Shown: positions 44,286 through 53,756, counted from the first letter of the stretch. The stretch is DNA of 64,000 bases from Bradyrhizobium guangxiense (GCF_004114915.1 NZ_CP022219.1:6044501-6108500), one strand, 5' to 3'. Notes: a model not told the origin generated them from the letters alone. Numbers and translations are program-made.

Positions 44286-44807
44286 ATGACCGATTTTGCA
44301 CGATTGTTACACGCCGATGGACCGAACCCGGAGCACGCCGCGGCGCTCCAGCTCTACGGCCGCTTCGTCGGCGACTGGGAGGCCGAGATCACGGCCCATG
44401 GCCCTGATGAAACGAAACATGTCGCGCCGGGCGAAATTCATTTCGGCTGGATTCTGGAGGGCCGCGCCGTCCAGGACGTCTGGATCATTCCCCGTCCCGC
44501 AGGCAGTCCGGCCTTTCCGATCGCCGGCAATTGGTACGGCACGACGCTGCGCGTTTACGATCCAGGCATCGATGCGTGGCGAATCTCCTGGTTCGATCCC
44601 GGCCGGAGCGTATTCCGCCAGCAGATCGGCCGTCCGCGCGGGCAGGACATCGTGCAGGAAGGCACGACCGAAGCCGGCGACCTGACGCGCTGGAGCTTTA
44701 CCGAGATCACCGGCGACTCCTTCCTTTGGCGTGGGGAGGTCAAGCCGGCCACGGCAGCGGACTGGCGGCTGGTAGTCGAGGGGAGAGCGACACGGCGGAC
44801 GGGCTGA
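44286..44807 (+). CDS. Conserved hypothetical, beta-rich small-domain protein
   Basis: This 173-residue cytosolic-looking protein has no signal peptide. It contains GRFVGDWEAEITAHGPDETK, WILEGRAVQDVWIIPRPAGS and NWYGTTLRVYDPGIDAWRIS, a pattern like DUF1579/lipocalin-like domains that form a beta barrel. No catalytic motif is recognised. It starts 74 bp after the EamA gene on the same strand. Function unknown. Confidence 0.65.
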   Translation: MTDFARLLHADGPNPEHAAALQLYGRFVGDWEAEITAHGPDETKHVAPGEIHFGWILEGRAVQDVWIIPRPAGSPAFPIAGNWYGTTLRVYDPGIDAWRISWFDPGRSVFRQQIGRPRGQDIVQEGTTEAGDLTRWSFTEITGDSFLWRGEVKPATAADWRLVVEGRATRRTG

Positions 44808-44917
44808 CGACGATGCCGCGTTGCTTGCGATGATGGGTGCGGTTGCGCGAGGCGCGCTGCTGCATACGGAGATGAGGTGCTAGGCTCCCCACACAACAAC
44901 ACAGGGAGCGAACGCCG

Positions 44918-45994
44918 ATGGCAGCAAGCGGTGTGCCCGCCAACACGAGCGGGCTGTTCGTCGAGCCGCGTGAGGATTGGCTCGCCTTGCATCGGGAGGA
45001 GATCATCGATCCCTTGCGGCCGATCGTCGATCCGCATCACCATCTGTGGAATCGCGGGCACCGCTATCTGATCGAGGAGATGGCGGCCGACATCGGCTCC
45101 GGCCACAACGTCATCGCCACCGTCTATGTCGATTGCCGGTCGATGTACCGCGCGCATGGACCCGAGGCGTTCCGGCCCGTCGGCGAGGTCGAGTTCGCCA
45201 ACGGCGTCGCCGCCATGAGCGCGAGCGGTGGCTACGGCAAGGCCGCGATCTGCGCCGGCATCGTCAGCCACGCCAATCTGCTGCTCGGCGATGCCGCAAA
45301 GGGCGTGCTGGAAGCCGAGATCGCCGCAGGCAACGGCCGCTTTCGCGGCATCCGGCATTCCTCGGCCTGGGACGAAGACCCTGTTGTCGCCGGCATGTAT
45401 GCGAACAGGCCGAAGGGATTGTTGCAGGACCCGGCCTTCCGCAAAGGCTTTGCCTGCCTCGCGCCCCTCAAACTCAGCTTCGATGCCTGGCTGTTCCATC
45501 CGCAGATCGGCGAGCTCACCGAGCTGGCACGCGCCTTCGCTGACACCAGGATCGTGCTCGACCATTGCGGCGGCCCGGCAGCAACCGGCCGCTTCGCAGG
45601 ACGACGCGAGGAGGTGTTTGCGCAATGGCGCGCCTCGATCCGGGAGATTGCGACATGCGAGAACGTGGTGGTGAAGCTCGGCGGGCTCGCGATGTGCCTG
45701 CTCGGCTACGACTTCCATTTGCGCGAGAGGCCGCCGACGTCCGAGGAGCTGGCCGCGGCCTGGCGGCCCTATGTCGAGACCTGCATCGAGGCGTTCGGTC
45801 CGACGCGCGCGATGTTCGAGAGCAATTTCCCGCCGGACAAGGGCCAGTGCAGCTACCAGGTGATCTTCAACGCCTTCAAGCGTATCACCTCAAAGCTGAG
45901 CGAGGCTGAGAAGACCGCATTGTTCTCGCAGACCGCGATAGACGTCTATCGGCTCCAGCTGCCGTCACGACGAGAAGAGGGGCCGGGAGGGTGA
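44918..45994 (+). CDS. Amidohydrolase family lactonase/hydrolase (LigI-like)
   Basis: The 358-residue TIM-barrel amidohydrolase has PIVDPHHHLWNRGHRY near the N-terminus (metal-binding or substrate His), GIRHSSAWDED, IVLDHCGGP, VVVKLGGLAM and MFESNFPPDKGQCSY, as in the 2-pyrone-4,6-dicarboxylate lactonase/rhamnonolactonase group. Many members need no metal. It likely opens a lactone or hydrolyses a small acid in catabolism; the substrate is not defined. Its end lies inside a strong hairpin. Confidence 0.8.
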   Translation: MAASGVPANTSGLFVEPREDWLALHREEIIDPLRPIVDPHHHLWNRGHRYLIEEMAADIGSGHNVIATVYVDCRSMYRAHGPEAFRPVGEVEFANGVAAMSASGGYGKAAICAGIVSHANLLLGDAAKGVLEAEIAAGNGRFRGIRHSSAWDEDPVVAGMYANRPKGLLQDPAFRKGFACLAPLKLSFDAWLFHPQIGELTELARAFADTRIVLDHCGGPAATGRFAGRREEVFAQWRASIREIATCENVVVKLGGLAMCLLGYDFHLRERPPTSEELAAAWRPYVETCIEAFGPTRAMFESNFPPDKGQCSYQVIFNAFKRITSKLSEAEKTALFSQTAIDVYRLQLPSRREEGPGG

Positions 45995-46015
45995 TCCCGC
46001 CCCCTCTTCGTCGTG
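45966..46015. terminator. Bidirectional terminator-like hairpin
   Basis: An 8-bp stem (CACGACGA/TCGTCGTG), a 2-base bulge, a 7-bp stem (AGAGGGG/CCCCTCT) and an inner CGGGA/TCCCG stem form one long hairpin between the convergent amidohydrolase and cupin genes. It overlaps the last codons of the amidohydrolase. No T-run follows, as is common in GC-rich genomes. Confidence 0.6.
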
Positions 46016-46052
46016 GCCGCTGGGAAGCGTCCTTGAAACGTTGTTGAGAGCT

Positions 46053-46508
46053 CTAGCCTGCGCCCATCAGCGAGGCCGGGCGGCGCTCGCCGGTGGAGGT
46101 GAAGATCTTCTTCAGCTTGTTGACGACCCTGATCAGGAAGCCGATCATCACGGGATTGGTCTTGCGGCAGAAGGCGATCTTCTTGACGTAGCCTTCGACA
46201 TGCCATTTGGCATGCGCGCCGTCGCGGAAGAAGATGACGTCGCCGGGGCCGTAGCGCTTCGGCGGGAGCCCATCGCTCTCGAGCACGATCGATCCTTCCA
46301 TGATCATGATCGTCTCGTCGATGTCGTAGTACCAGTTGAAGCGCCCTTCGGTGCAGTGCCAGATGATGGTCGAGGCGGTGCCGTCGGCGCTGGTGGACAG
46401 GATGTGCGAACGCGAGACCGGGTTGCCCTCGATGATCCAGGACGGCTCGATCGGCCGCAGCTCGAGGTCGACATTGCAATTCCCGATTTCAATCAATGCG
46501 CGCGACAT
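46053..46508 (-). CDS. Cupin-domain protein
   Basis: The 151-residue protein has a single cupin barrel: WYYDIDETIMIMEGSIVLES followed by KRYGPGDVIFFRDGAHAKWH. It resembles Cupin_3/DUF861-like proteins, some of which act on ureidoglycolate or sugars and some of which only bind ligands. Start at 46508 follows a GGGGAAG site. A 7-bp perfect hairpin (CCGGGCC/GGCCCGG, 46538-46553) lies in its leader. Function unknown. Confidence 0.75.
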   Translation of the reverse strand: MSRALIEIGNCNVDLELRPIEPSWIIEGNPVSRSHILSTSADGTASTIIWHCTEGRFNWYYDIDETIMIMEGSIVLESDGLPPKRYGPGDVIFFRDGAHAKWHVEGYVKKIAFCRKTNPVMIGFLIRVVNKLKKIFTSTGERRPASLMGAG

Positions 46509-46743
46509 CTTCTTCCCCAGGGGATATAATAAGTATGCCGGGCCTCGGCCCGGATGTTTCGAAAGATGTCGGGAACGCTAGTCATCGGTTTTTAATTCTT
46601 TCTTACGCAGGCCTTGAAAATCAGCCGGTAGTTGCAGGCACAACGCGGTTAACGTCGCGATTTCCCTGCAAATTCGCGCACATGAACCGATCCCTTTCGG
46701 GGTGCGACAAAGTGCGCGGAATCACCAAAACGGAGCCATGCCG

Positions 46744-47298
46744 ATGCCCCTCACGCCCGAGGTTGTAACAGCCGATCGTGCGGTCGTCGCCCGGCTTGCC
46801 AGCCTCGACGTCTCCTTCGTGCCGGACGAGGAGGCCTGGTTCACCATCGACGGCATCGAGGATCCCCGGCAGATCGGCAGTAACGGCACCGGCGGCGCGT
46901 TCGTGCTGCTGCCGTCGCAGAAAGTGCTCTACGTCTCGTCGGAGGGCCGCGCAGGCATCATCGCGGACAGTTTCGAGGCGTTCGTCCAGCTCGTCGTGGC
47001 CCGCCCCTATTGGCTCGACATCCTCAAATTTTCGGGCGGCGGCGACCTCCAGGAAATGCGGCGCGCGGCGGAGGCGCTGGAGGCAACGCTCGACGACGAG
47101 GACGAGATCAACGCGGCGCGCGAGGAGATCCACAGGAGTCTCGACCTCGGCAAGGCCGCCGATCCCGTCGGCGCACTCTACGAGGCGATCGCGGCGTCCG
47201 ACGCCATCGTGCGGGCCACCGACGGCAGCCCGTTCACGACGCTGTTCAACCGTTTCAGCATCGACAACAACCCGATGCTGCGCAATGCGGCGGCGTGA
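46744..47298 (+). CDS. Conserved hypothetical protein
   Basis: The 184-residue acidic protein has no signal peptide or membrane segment. I do not recognise a family. Sequence features include a FTIDGIEDPRQIGSNGTGGA stretch, a PYWLDILKFSGGGDLQEM region and an acidic helical section (LEATLDDEDEINAAREEI). The layout recalls small SUKH/SMI1-type immunity-like proteins, but this is a weak impression. A GGAG lies 8 bases before the ATG at 46744 and only 2 bases before an in-frame ATG at 46738. Confidence 0.6.
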   Translation: MPLTPEVVTADRAVVARLASLDVSFVPDEEAWFTIDGIEDPRQIGSNGTGGAFVLLPSQKVLYVSSEGRAGIIADSFEAFVQLVVARPYWLDILKFSGGGDLQEMRRAAEALEATLDDEDEINAAREEIHRSLDLGKAADPVGALYEAIAASDAIVRATDGSPFTTLFNRFSIDNNPMLRNAAA

Positions 47299-47333
47299 GA
47301 AAAGGCTTTGAGGGGACGAATGTCCTCGGCCTG

Positions 47334-47447
47334 CATGGTTCGAGACGCGCCGTAAGGCGGCGCTCCTCACCATGAGGGTCTAAGGTCTCGCAACGAAACA
47401 CGACCTCATCCTGAGGAGCCCGCCAGCGGCGGGCGTCTCGAAGGATG
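47334..47447. repeat. Dispersed intergenic inverted repeat
   Basis: Arms of the CATGGTTCGAGACGCGCC type at the left and GGGCGTCTCGAAGGATGG at the right are inverted and imperfect, with an inner CTCATCCTGAGG palindrome. It is the same family as 6680-6810 and lies between the convergent unknown gene and the aminopeptidase. Confidence 0.65.
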
Positions 47448-47459
47448 GCCGCAAGCGCG

Positions 47460-48716
47460 TTACTTCGCCCACTCGCCCTTGCGGAACACCGGCACCTTGC
47501 TGCCGTCGGGCAAGATGCCGTCGATATCGGTCTCGGCGGAGCCGATCATCCAGTCAATGTGGATCAGGCTCTGGTTGCCGCCTTGCGCCGCGATCTGCTG
47601 CGGGGTGAGCTGCGCGCCGTTGACGAAGCATTTCGAATAGCACTGGCCGAGCGCGATGTGAGACGCCGCGTTCTCGTCGAACAGCGTGTTGTAAAACAAC
47701 AGCCCGCTCTGCGAGATCGGCGAGGAATGCGGCACCAGCGCCACTTCGCCGAGGCGCCGGGCGCCCTCATCGGTGTCGAGCACCTTGTTGAGCACCTCCG
47801 CGCCGCGCGAGGCCTTGGCGTCCACGATCTTGCCGTCCTCGAAGCGCACCGCGATGTTGTCGATCAGCGTGCCCTGATAGGACAGCGGCTTCGAGCTCAC
47901 GACATGGCCGTAGACGCGGCGGCAATGCGGCGTGGTGAAGACCTCTTCGGTCGGAATGTTGGCGTTGCAGCTGATGCCGTTCTTGGACAGCGAGGCGCCG
48001 CCCTCCCATTCATGGCCGTCCGCAAGCCCGATGGTCAGATCGGTGCCGGGCCCCGAATATTGCAGCGCGCGAAAGCGCTGGCCGTTGAGCCAGTTGGTAC
48101 GCTCGCGCAGCACCGCATTGTGGCTTGCCCAATTGCCCATCGCGTCCTCGCGATCGACGCGGGATGCCGCGAAGATCGCATCCGCGAGCTTGCCGACCGC
48201 GACGTCCTCGGGATCGTCCGGGAAGACCTGCTTGGCCCAGGACGGGCTCGGATAGGCGATGATGTTCCAGTTGGTGTCGAAATTGACGATCTTTTCGAGG
48301 GCGGGCTGATAGGCCATCGAATTCGCCTTGCTGGCGCGCGCCACCTTGGAAGGATCCTCGCCCGACAGCAGCATCGGATTGTCGCCGACGATGGCGAGCC
48401 GTGCGGTATTGTCCGAGAACGCCTTGGCCATGCCCTCGTAGAGCCAGCCGGCGGCACGATCGAAACTGCTGTCGTGGCCGTGGCGGTAGCGCGCCAGCGT
48501 CATCTCCTCGTCCGACAGGATCGGCGTCACGATACCTGCGCCGGCCTTGTAGGCATGCACGGCGATCCGCCGCACCAGCGGCAGCGCGATGGCCGGCGCC
48601 GTCAGAAGCAGATCCTGTCCCGGCCGCAAGCCCAGGCCCACCTTCACCGCCACCTCGGCCAGCCGGTCGAGTTTTACGGGATCGATGGGAGCGGCGGAAT
48701 TGCGGTGATCAGTCAT
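47460..48716 (-). CDS. M29-family metallo-aminopeptidase
   Basis: The 418-residue protein of the M29 (AmpS/AmpT/PepS) family has LSKNGISCNANIPTEEVFTT, EVALVPHSSPISQSGLLFYN and HIALGQCYSKCFVNGAQL with the Glu, His and Asp residues expected for the two metal ions; the C-terminal NQSLIHIDWMIGSAETDIDG is typical. It removes N-terminal amino acids from peptides in the cytosol and usually forms dimers. Full family length. Confidence 0.9.
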   Translation of the reverse strand: MTDHRNSAAPIDPVKLDRLAEVAVKVGLGLRPGQDLLLTAPAIALPLVRRIAVHAYKAGAGIVTPILSDEEMTLARYRHGHDSSFDRAAGWLYEGMAKAFSDNTARLAIVGDNPMLLSGEDPSKVARASKANSMAYQPALEKIVNFDTNWNIIAYPSPSWAKQVFPDDPEDVAVGKLADAIFAASRVDREDAMGNWASHNAVLRERTNWLNGQRFRALQYSGPGTDLTIGLADGHEWEGGASLSKNGISCNANIPTEEVFTTPHCRRVYGHVVSSKPLSYQGTLIDNIAVRFEDGKIVDAKASRGAEVLNKVLDTDEGARRLGEVALVPHSSPISQSGLLFYNTLFDENAASHIALGQCYSKCFVNGAQLTPQQIAAQGGNQSLIHIDWMIGSAETDIDGILPDGSKVPVFRKGEWAK

Positions 48717-48828
48717 GCGGTGCCCTCTGCCGAAGTCTATCGTTCAATCTAAGTCTAGCATCACGAGGTGCAAGTGCGCGAGCACCTTGCGACACCGAGA
48801 AGATACGCAGTTTTGCGCATTTTGGTTT

Positions 48829-50190
48829 TCAACGCGTTGCCGATTTCAGCACCCGGTCAACCATCGCGGGCGCGAGCCCGAGGTAATTTCTTGGTGAGGT
48901 GAGCGCCTCGATCGTGGCGCGATCGATGCGGCTCGCGATCCGCGCGTCGGCGGACAGCGCGTCGGCCAGGCTCATGCCCTTCTCATTGGCCTGCCGGCAG
49001 GCGTCATAGACCACGTCATGGGCCTCCTGCCGGCCGATCTGCGGCGCCAGCCCCATCATGACCGCCTCGGCCACAATCAGGCCGCGGCTGACGGCGAGAT
49101 TGTCATTCATCCTGGCTTCGTCCACGATGAGGCCCGCGAGCGCGAACTTCGCCTGGTGCAGCGCGCCTGCCGTCAGCACGAAGCTTTCGGGGATTGCCAT
49201 CCATTCCGCGTGCCAGGGACCCGTGGCGCGCTCGAAATCCTGCACCATGGCGTCGAGCATCAGGCCGGCGTGCTGGCGCACCGCCTTGGACGCTGCCAGC
49301 ATCAGTTCCGACGAGATCGGGTTGCGCTTCTGCGGCATGGTCGAGGAGGCCCCGCGCCCCTTGACGAAGGGCTCGTAGACCTCGGCGAACTCGGTGGAGG
49401 CCATGATCATGATGTCGAGCGCGATCTTGCCGAGGGAGCCGGTGACGAGCGCGAGAAAATTCACGGCTTCTGCAAATCCGTCGCGCGCGACGTGCCAGGT
49501 CGAGGCGGGAACGCCGAGCCTCAGCTCGGCACAGAGCGCCTCCTGCACCTCGAACCCCTTGTCGCCGAGCGAGGCCAGCGTGCCGGCCGCGCCGGCGAAC
49601 TGGCCGACCAGCACGCGCGGCTTCAACTGCGCCAGCCGCTCGGCGTGGCGATCGAACATGGCGAGCCAGATCGCGGTCTTGTAGCCGAAGGTCACCGGCA
49701 GCGCCTGCTGCAGGTGAGTGCGCCCCGCCATCGGCGTATCGCGATAGCGTTTCGAGAGGTTCGCCAGGATGCCGCGGAGCTCGGCGATGTCGCGTTCGGC
49801 GATCTCCAGCGCCGCGCGGAGCTGCAGCACCACGGCGGTGTCCATGATGTCCTGCGTGGTCGCGCCCCAATGCACGTAGCGGCCGGCGTCGCCGCATTGC
49901 TTCACCATCTGGTGCACCAAAGGCAGGATCGGATAGCCGACGATGTCGGTCTCCTGCCTGAGCAGGTCGAAATCGAGCGCGGCGGCGTCGGTCCGCGCCG
50001 CAATCGCCTCGGCCGCCTCCTGCGGAATCACACCGCACTTCGCTTCCGCCTTCGCCAGCGCCACCTCGACCTCGGCATAGCGCGCGACCAGCGCGACGTC
50101 GGAAAACACCTCCCGCATCTCGGCCGTGCCAAAGGCGTCGCGGAACAGCATGGAATCGAGCACGGTGGTGGAGGCGGGAAAGGCGGGCAT
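48829..50190 (-). CDS. Adenylosuccinate lyase superfamily enzyme (PcaB-like)
   Basis: The 453-residue protein belongs to the fumarase/aspartase superfamily. It has YVHWGATTQDIMDTAVVLQL, GRTHLQQALPVTFGYKTAIW and the signature GRGASSTMPQKRNPISSELM. The Gly-Arg-Thr-His region and STMPQKRNP resemble 3-carboxy-cis,cis-muconate cycloisomerase as well as adenylosuccinate lyase. No protocatechuate genes are adjacent, so the reaction cannot be fixed; an elimination or cycloisomerisation on a dicarboxylate is likely. It lies 112 bp upstream of the aminopeptidase on the same strand. Confidence 0.8.
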   Translation of the reverse strand: MPAFPASTTVLDSMLFRDAFGTAEMREVFSDVALVARYAEVEVALAKAEAKCGVIPQEAAEAIAARTDAAALDFDLLRQETDIVGYPILPLVHQMVKQCGDAGRYVHWGATTQDIMDTAVVLQLRAALEIAERDIAELRGILANLSKRYRDTPMAGRTHLQQALPVTFGYKTAIWLAMFDRHAERLAQLKPRVLVGQFAGAAGTLASLGDKGFEVQEALCAELRLGVPASTWHVARDGFAEAVNFLALVTGSLGKIALDIMIMASTEFAEVYEPFVKGRGASSTMPQKRNPISSELMLAASKAVRQHAGLMLDAMVQDFERATGPWHAEWMAIPESFVLTAGALHQAKFALAGLIVDEARMNDNLAVSRGLIVAEAVMMGLAPQIGRQEAHDVVYDACRQANEKGMSLADALSADARIASRIDRATIEALTSPRNYLGLAPAMVDRVLKSATR

Positions 50191-50502
50191 GGGCGTTCTT
50201 TATGTTTGATTTTTGTGTGGAACCGATAGCTTACGCAGTCGGGGCAGTTCGGCAAAGGACAAAGCCCGATACGCCCGACATTCCGCCGCGCGGAGCGTGA
50301 GCCCGGAATGACGGGGCCTGGCAGGTCTGCCGGCAAAGCCGTCAAAATCCCGTTGATTGTATTCCCATCCCAGACAGCATGGCTGCCATCACGCGATTGA
50401 AGTGAACCTGGCAGGCCGGTGAGCGGACTCACAGATATCGAGCTGAAATCCCTTTTTGATTTGATCATTGCCTGATGTCGTTGTGAGGTCTGAGTTTTCG
50501 AC
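50191..50502. other. 312-bp divergent gap with repeat remnant
   Basis: The gap separates the lyase (leftward) from the winged-helix regulator (rightward). It contains a degraded palindrome of the GTCATTCCGGG family near 50278-50315 (GACATTCCG then CCCGGAATGAC), and an AT-rich stretch at 50450-50500 that probably holds the regulator promoter. No protein-coding frame is supported. Confidence 0.5.
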
Positions 50503-52074
50503 GTGCAGTTTCTGTTCCGGGACCACCTTCTCGATACCGACCGGCGCGAGCTGAGCCGCGAGGAGGTTCCCGTTGCCGTGGAGCCGCAGGTCTTCGACCT
50601 CGTCGTCCACCTCATGCAGAACCGCGACCGGGTTGTCAGCAAGGACGAGTTGATCGACAAAATCTGGCACGGGCGCAGCGTCTCCGAATCCACCCTGACC
50701 AGCCGGATCAACGCCGCGCGCAAGGCGATCGGCGACAGCGGCGCAAGCCAGACGCTGATCCGCACCATCGCCCGCAAGGGCTTTCGCTTCGTCGGCGATG
50801 TCGAGGCCAAGAATGGCGCGATGAGTGGCGCGATTTTGCCGGAACCCGGCCGCACCGCCGAGGCGCAGCGCGCCGCACTCGCGCTGCCCGACCGACCCGC
50901 CATCGCCGTGCTGCCCTTCACCAATATGAGCGGCGCAGCCGAGCAGGACTATTTCTCCGACGGCATCAGCGAGGACATCATCACCGCGCTGTCGAAGCTG
51001 CGCTGGTTCTTCGTCGTCGCGCGCAACTCCTCGTTCGTCTACAAGGGGCGCGCCGTGCATATCCGCGAGGTCGCGCGCGAGCTCGGGGTACGCTACGTGG
51101 TCGAAGGCAGTGTGCGTCGAAGCGGCGATCGCGTGCGCATCTCGGCCCAGCTCAACGACGTCTCGACCGGAAGCCATCTGTGGGCCGAGCGCTACGACCG
51201 CGAGCTCGCCGACATCTTCGCCGTGCAGGACGAGATCACCGAGGCGATCGTCGCCGCGATCGAGCCACAGCTCTATGCCGCCGAAAGTTTTCGCGCCCAG
51301 CAGAAGCCGCCGGGGAGTCTCGATGCCTGGGACCTCGTGATGCGCGCGCTGTCGCATCATTGGCGCATCACCCGCGAGGACAATGCCGCCGCACAGGCGC
51401 TGCTCGGCAAGGCCGTTGCGATCGATCCGGCCTATGGCAAGGCGCTGGGGCTGCTCGCACCCAGCCATATCTTCGGTGCGCATATGGGCTGGGCCGACAT
51501 GGCCGCGACGGTGCCGGTCGCCGAACGCGCCGCGCTCGCGGCGGTGGAGGCCGATCGCGAGGACGCCTGGGCCCATCACGGCCTCGCTTACACCTATCTG
51601 TTCCGCCGCCGCTTCGACGACGCGTTGGCGGAGTTCGAGCTGGTGCTGCAGCTCAATCCGAACTTCGCGATGGCGCATGCCTTTTACGGCGTGACGCTGT
51701 GCTACGCCGGGCGATGGCAGGACGGCGATGCCGCCGCGCGCCGCGCGCTGCGACTGAGCCCGCGCGATCCACTCGCTGCGATCTATTGCGGGGTTGCGGC
51801 CTACGCCCGGTTCGTCGGCCGTGACTACGAGGGAGCCGTGCAGATGGCGCGGGAGTCGCTGCGGCAGCGCGGTGACTTCGTCGGCGCGCACCGCGTGCTG
51901 ACGGCCGCCGCCGGGATGTCAGGAGATCCGGCGCTCGCAGCCTCCGCCCTGGAAGGCCTGCGCCGCGCTCAACCCGGCATCTCGCTCGGCTGGATCACGC
52001 GCGAGCTGCCGATGCTGCGGGACGAGGATCGGGCGCATTATCTGGAAGGATTGCAGCGCGCGGGAATGACGTGA
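50503..52074 (+). CDS. Winged-helix regulator with TolB-like and TPR regions
   Basis: The 523-residue protein begins at a GTG with an OmpR/CadC-type DNA-binding domain (about 1-100; VSKDELIDKIWHGRSVSEST). A region of the adenylate-cyclase-associated TolB-like type follows (about 125-260; RPAIAVLPFTNMSGAAEQDY and RYVVEGSVRRSGDRVRISAQ), then TPR-like repeats (about 290-500). It has no membrane helix, phosphorylation site or cyclase domain. It is likely a transcription factor whose signal is sensed by its C-terminal part; the target is unknown, possibly its divergent lyase neighbour. Confidence 0.8.
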   Translation: MQFLFRDHLLDTDRRELSREEVPVAVEPQVFDLVVHLMQNRDRVVSKDELIDKIWHGRSVSESTLTSRINAARKAIGDSGASQTLIRTIARKGFRFVGDVEAKNGAMSGAILPEPGRTAEAQRAALALPDRPAIAVLPFTNMSGAAEQDYFSDGISEDIITALSKLRWFFVVARNSSFVYKGRAVHIREVARELGVRYVVEGSVRRSGDRVRISAQLNDVSTGSHLWAERYDRELADIFAVQDEITEAIVAAIEPQLYAAESFRAQQKPPGSLDAWDLVMRALSHHWRITREDNAAAQALLGKAVAIDPAYGKALGLLAPSHIFGAHMGWADMAATVPVAERAALAAVEADREDAWAHHGLAYTYLFRRRFDDALAEFELVLQLNPNFAMAHAFYGVTLCYAGRWQDGDAAARRALRLSPRDPLAAIYCGVAAYARFVGRDYEGAVQMARESLRQRGDFVGAHRVLTAAAGMSGDPALAASALEGLRRAQPGISLGWITRELPMLRDEDRAHYLEGLQRAGMT

Positions 52075-52122
52075 CGGCCGCGCGAGGATGACGATGCACG
52101 TTCTCTCATCGCGCGCTGCGCG

Positions 52123-52824
52123 CTAATCGTCGTCGGGGCCGAACAGCCTGATCTGCGGGAAGCCGCCGCGCGGCCGGCCGGCGTAATCGCGCGTATCGGA
52201 ATCTTCGCGGATGTTGCGCGCGACGTCGTCCCAGTCGGTGCGGTCGCGCATGCCGCGCTGCTCGCGGCCTTCGTAGGAGTGGCGGCGCTCGACCCAGCGC
52301 TCGCGGCGCTCGATCCGGCGCCGATCTGACGCGGCGCGCTTCACGTCGGAGTCCCGGGCTTTGGCATAGGCATTTTCGGGCGAAGAGACCGCGTCGGCCG
52401 AGGCCTGCTGGTCGGCCGGTTTTGCGGCCTTCGCGGACGATGCGATCGGAGGCTTGGACTGTTCCTTGGGCGGCTCGCCCGCGGCCGCCTGTGAAGGCGG
52501 CGGTGCTGCGGGTTCGACCCTCGCCTGGGTGGGCTGCGCATCAGGCTTTGCGGCTTCAGGCTTTGTCGCTTCGGCCTGCGCCGGCGTCGCGATCATCGTG
52601 CCGAAGGCTTGCGAGCCGGTGAGATAATTGACGCGTTCCGAGGGTGCGTTGATCGCCGGCGTGCCGGCGGACTCGGCGCGCTGCGCCATCTTGCTGGTGT
52701 CCGGGCCCTGTTTGGACGTGACGGGGTTCATGATGTTGCCGGCGACGATGCCGCCGCCCAAACCAACGGCGATGGCGGCGATGATCGTTCCGGCACCGAC
52801 GAAATAGGCTGTCGAGGCGCGCAT
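52123..52824 (-). CDS. Membrane-anchored hypothetical with Pro/Ala linker and basic tail
   Basis: The 233-residue protein has an N-terminal membrane segment (AYFVGAGTIIAAIAVGLGGG), a disordered Pro/Ala/Lys region (about 85-150) and a C-terminal Arg/Asp-rich part (RRRIERRERWVERRHSYEGR). I do not recognise the family; the pattern suits a periplasmic or membrane protein with a flexible spacer. It precedes the next hypothetical by 86 bp. Function unknown. Confidence 0.65.
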   Translation of the reverse strand: MRASTAYFVGAGTIIAAIAVGLGGGIVAGNIMNPVTSKQGPDTSKMAQRAESAGTPAINAPSERVNYLTGSQAFGTMIATPAQAEATKPEAAKPDAQPTQARVEPAAPPPSQAAAGEPPKEQSKPPIASSAKAAKPADQQASADAVSSPENAYAKARDSDVKRAASDRRRIERRERWVERRHSYEGREQRGMRDRTDWDDVARNIREDSDTRDYAGRPRGGFPQIRLFGPDDD

Positions 52825-52910
52825 TGATCCACTCCCTCATTGGGGCGAGCAACGCGCGTCGATTGCCGGATGTTCCTGATGTGGAAGCAGTTCCCGGAGG
52901 AACTTGCAGG

Positions 52911-53621
52911 TCAAATCTGCTGCGCGACCTTTTCGAGCCCGATGATGCGAGCAAGCTTGCGCACTTCTTCCTTCTGGTCGTCACGCAGCTGGAACAGCAG
53001 CGGCATCGCCGCCGACTTCAGCTGCTGGACCTCGTCGCAATTCGGATCGATCGGCACGCCGGGCGCCTGCGGATTGGAAAGCTTGTTGGCCGAGATCTTG
53101 CGCACGACGTTGCGCAGCGCGGTCTCGACTGACGGCCAGTAATATTCCTGCGACGACGACAGCTTCAGGCGATCCCTGATGCCCGCGATCTGTGCGTCGG
53201 ACAGCAGCGCGTAAGTCTTCGGCGGCTGCGGCTTGGCCACCACCTTCGGTTTGGCCGGAACTTCGACCGCGGGAACCTCCGCCGCGGCGGGCGCTTCGGA
53301 CACGCTCGACGACTTTGGCATCGGGAAATCGGACGGCGTGGCCGCGGCAAAGGCCTGGCGCAGCGGCTCGGTCAACACCGGCGCCTGGGCGAGCCTGTCG
53401 GCGGGAACCTGGACCGGCTCGATCGCAGCCGAGGCCAGGGCCAGGGTCGGGACCAGACGATCGGCCTTGGCGGCGCGGTTGGTGGAGAGCTGCTTCGGCG
53501 GGGCCTGCGTGATCATCTCGGCGCTGACGCTGGGCACGCTGTCACGACCGAGAATGGCGGTGGTCGCGGCGCCCAGGACGAGGAAGCAGGTCAGGACGAC
53601 GATGGTGATGGCTCTGGACAA
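52911..53621 (-). CDS. Conserved exported hypothetical protein
   Basis: The 236-residue protein has a probable signal/anchor helix (SRAITIVVLTCFLVLGAATT), a low-complexity middle and a C-terminal alpha-helical segment (LSDAQIAGIRDRLKLSSSQE, LRDDQKEEVRKLARIIGLEK). The start is taken at a TTG (53621) because no ATG lies in the right place and a GGAGAG site precedes it; the frame above is not protein-like. The C-terminal repeated helices recall Spy/CpxP-like proteins loosely. Function unknown. Confidence 0.6.
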   Translation of the reverse strand: MSRAITIVVLTCFLVLGAATTAILGRDSVPSVSAEMITQAPPKQLSTNRAAKADRLVPTLALASAAIEPVQVPADRLAQAPVLTEPLRQAFAAATPSDFPMPKSSSVSEAPAAAEVPAVEVPAKPKVVAKPQPPKTYALLSDAQIAGIRDRLKLSSSQEYYWPSVETALRNVVRKISANKLSNPQAPGVPIDPNCDEVQQLKSAAMPLLFQLRDDQKEEVRKLARIIGLEKVAQQI

Positions 53622-53756
53622 ACGTCTCTCCGGGAACGACCGCTTCACGAGTTTGTTAACGTTGCCCGGGAAAAGGGCACGAATTAAGGCTTGAGTGTGC
53701 TTTCGTTGCGACAATCCGTGTGCCAGCAGCGACACGCTCCGAAAAAGCCAGGGAAA

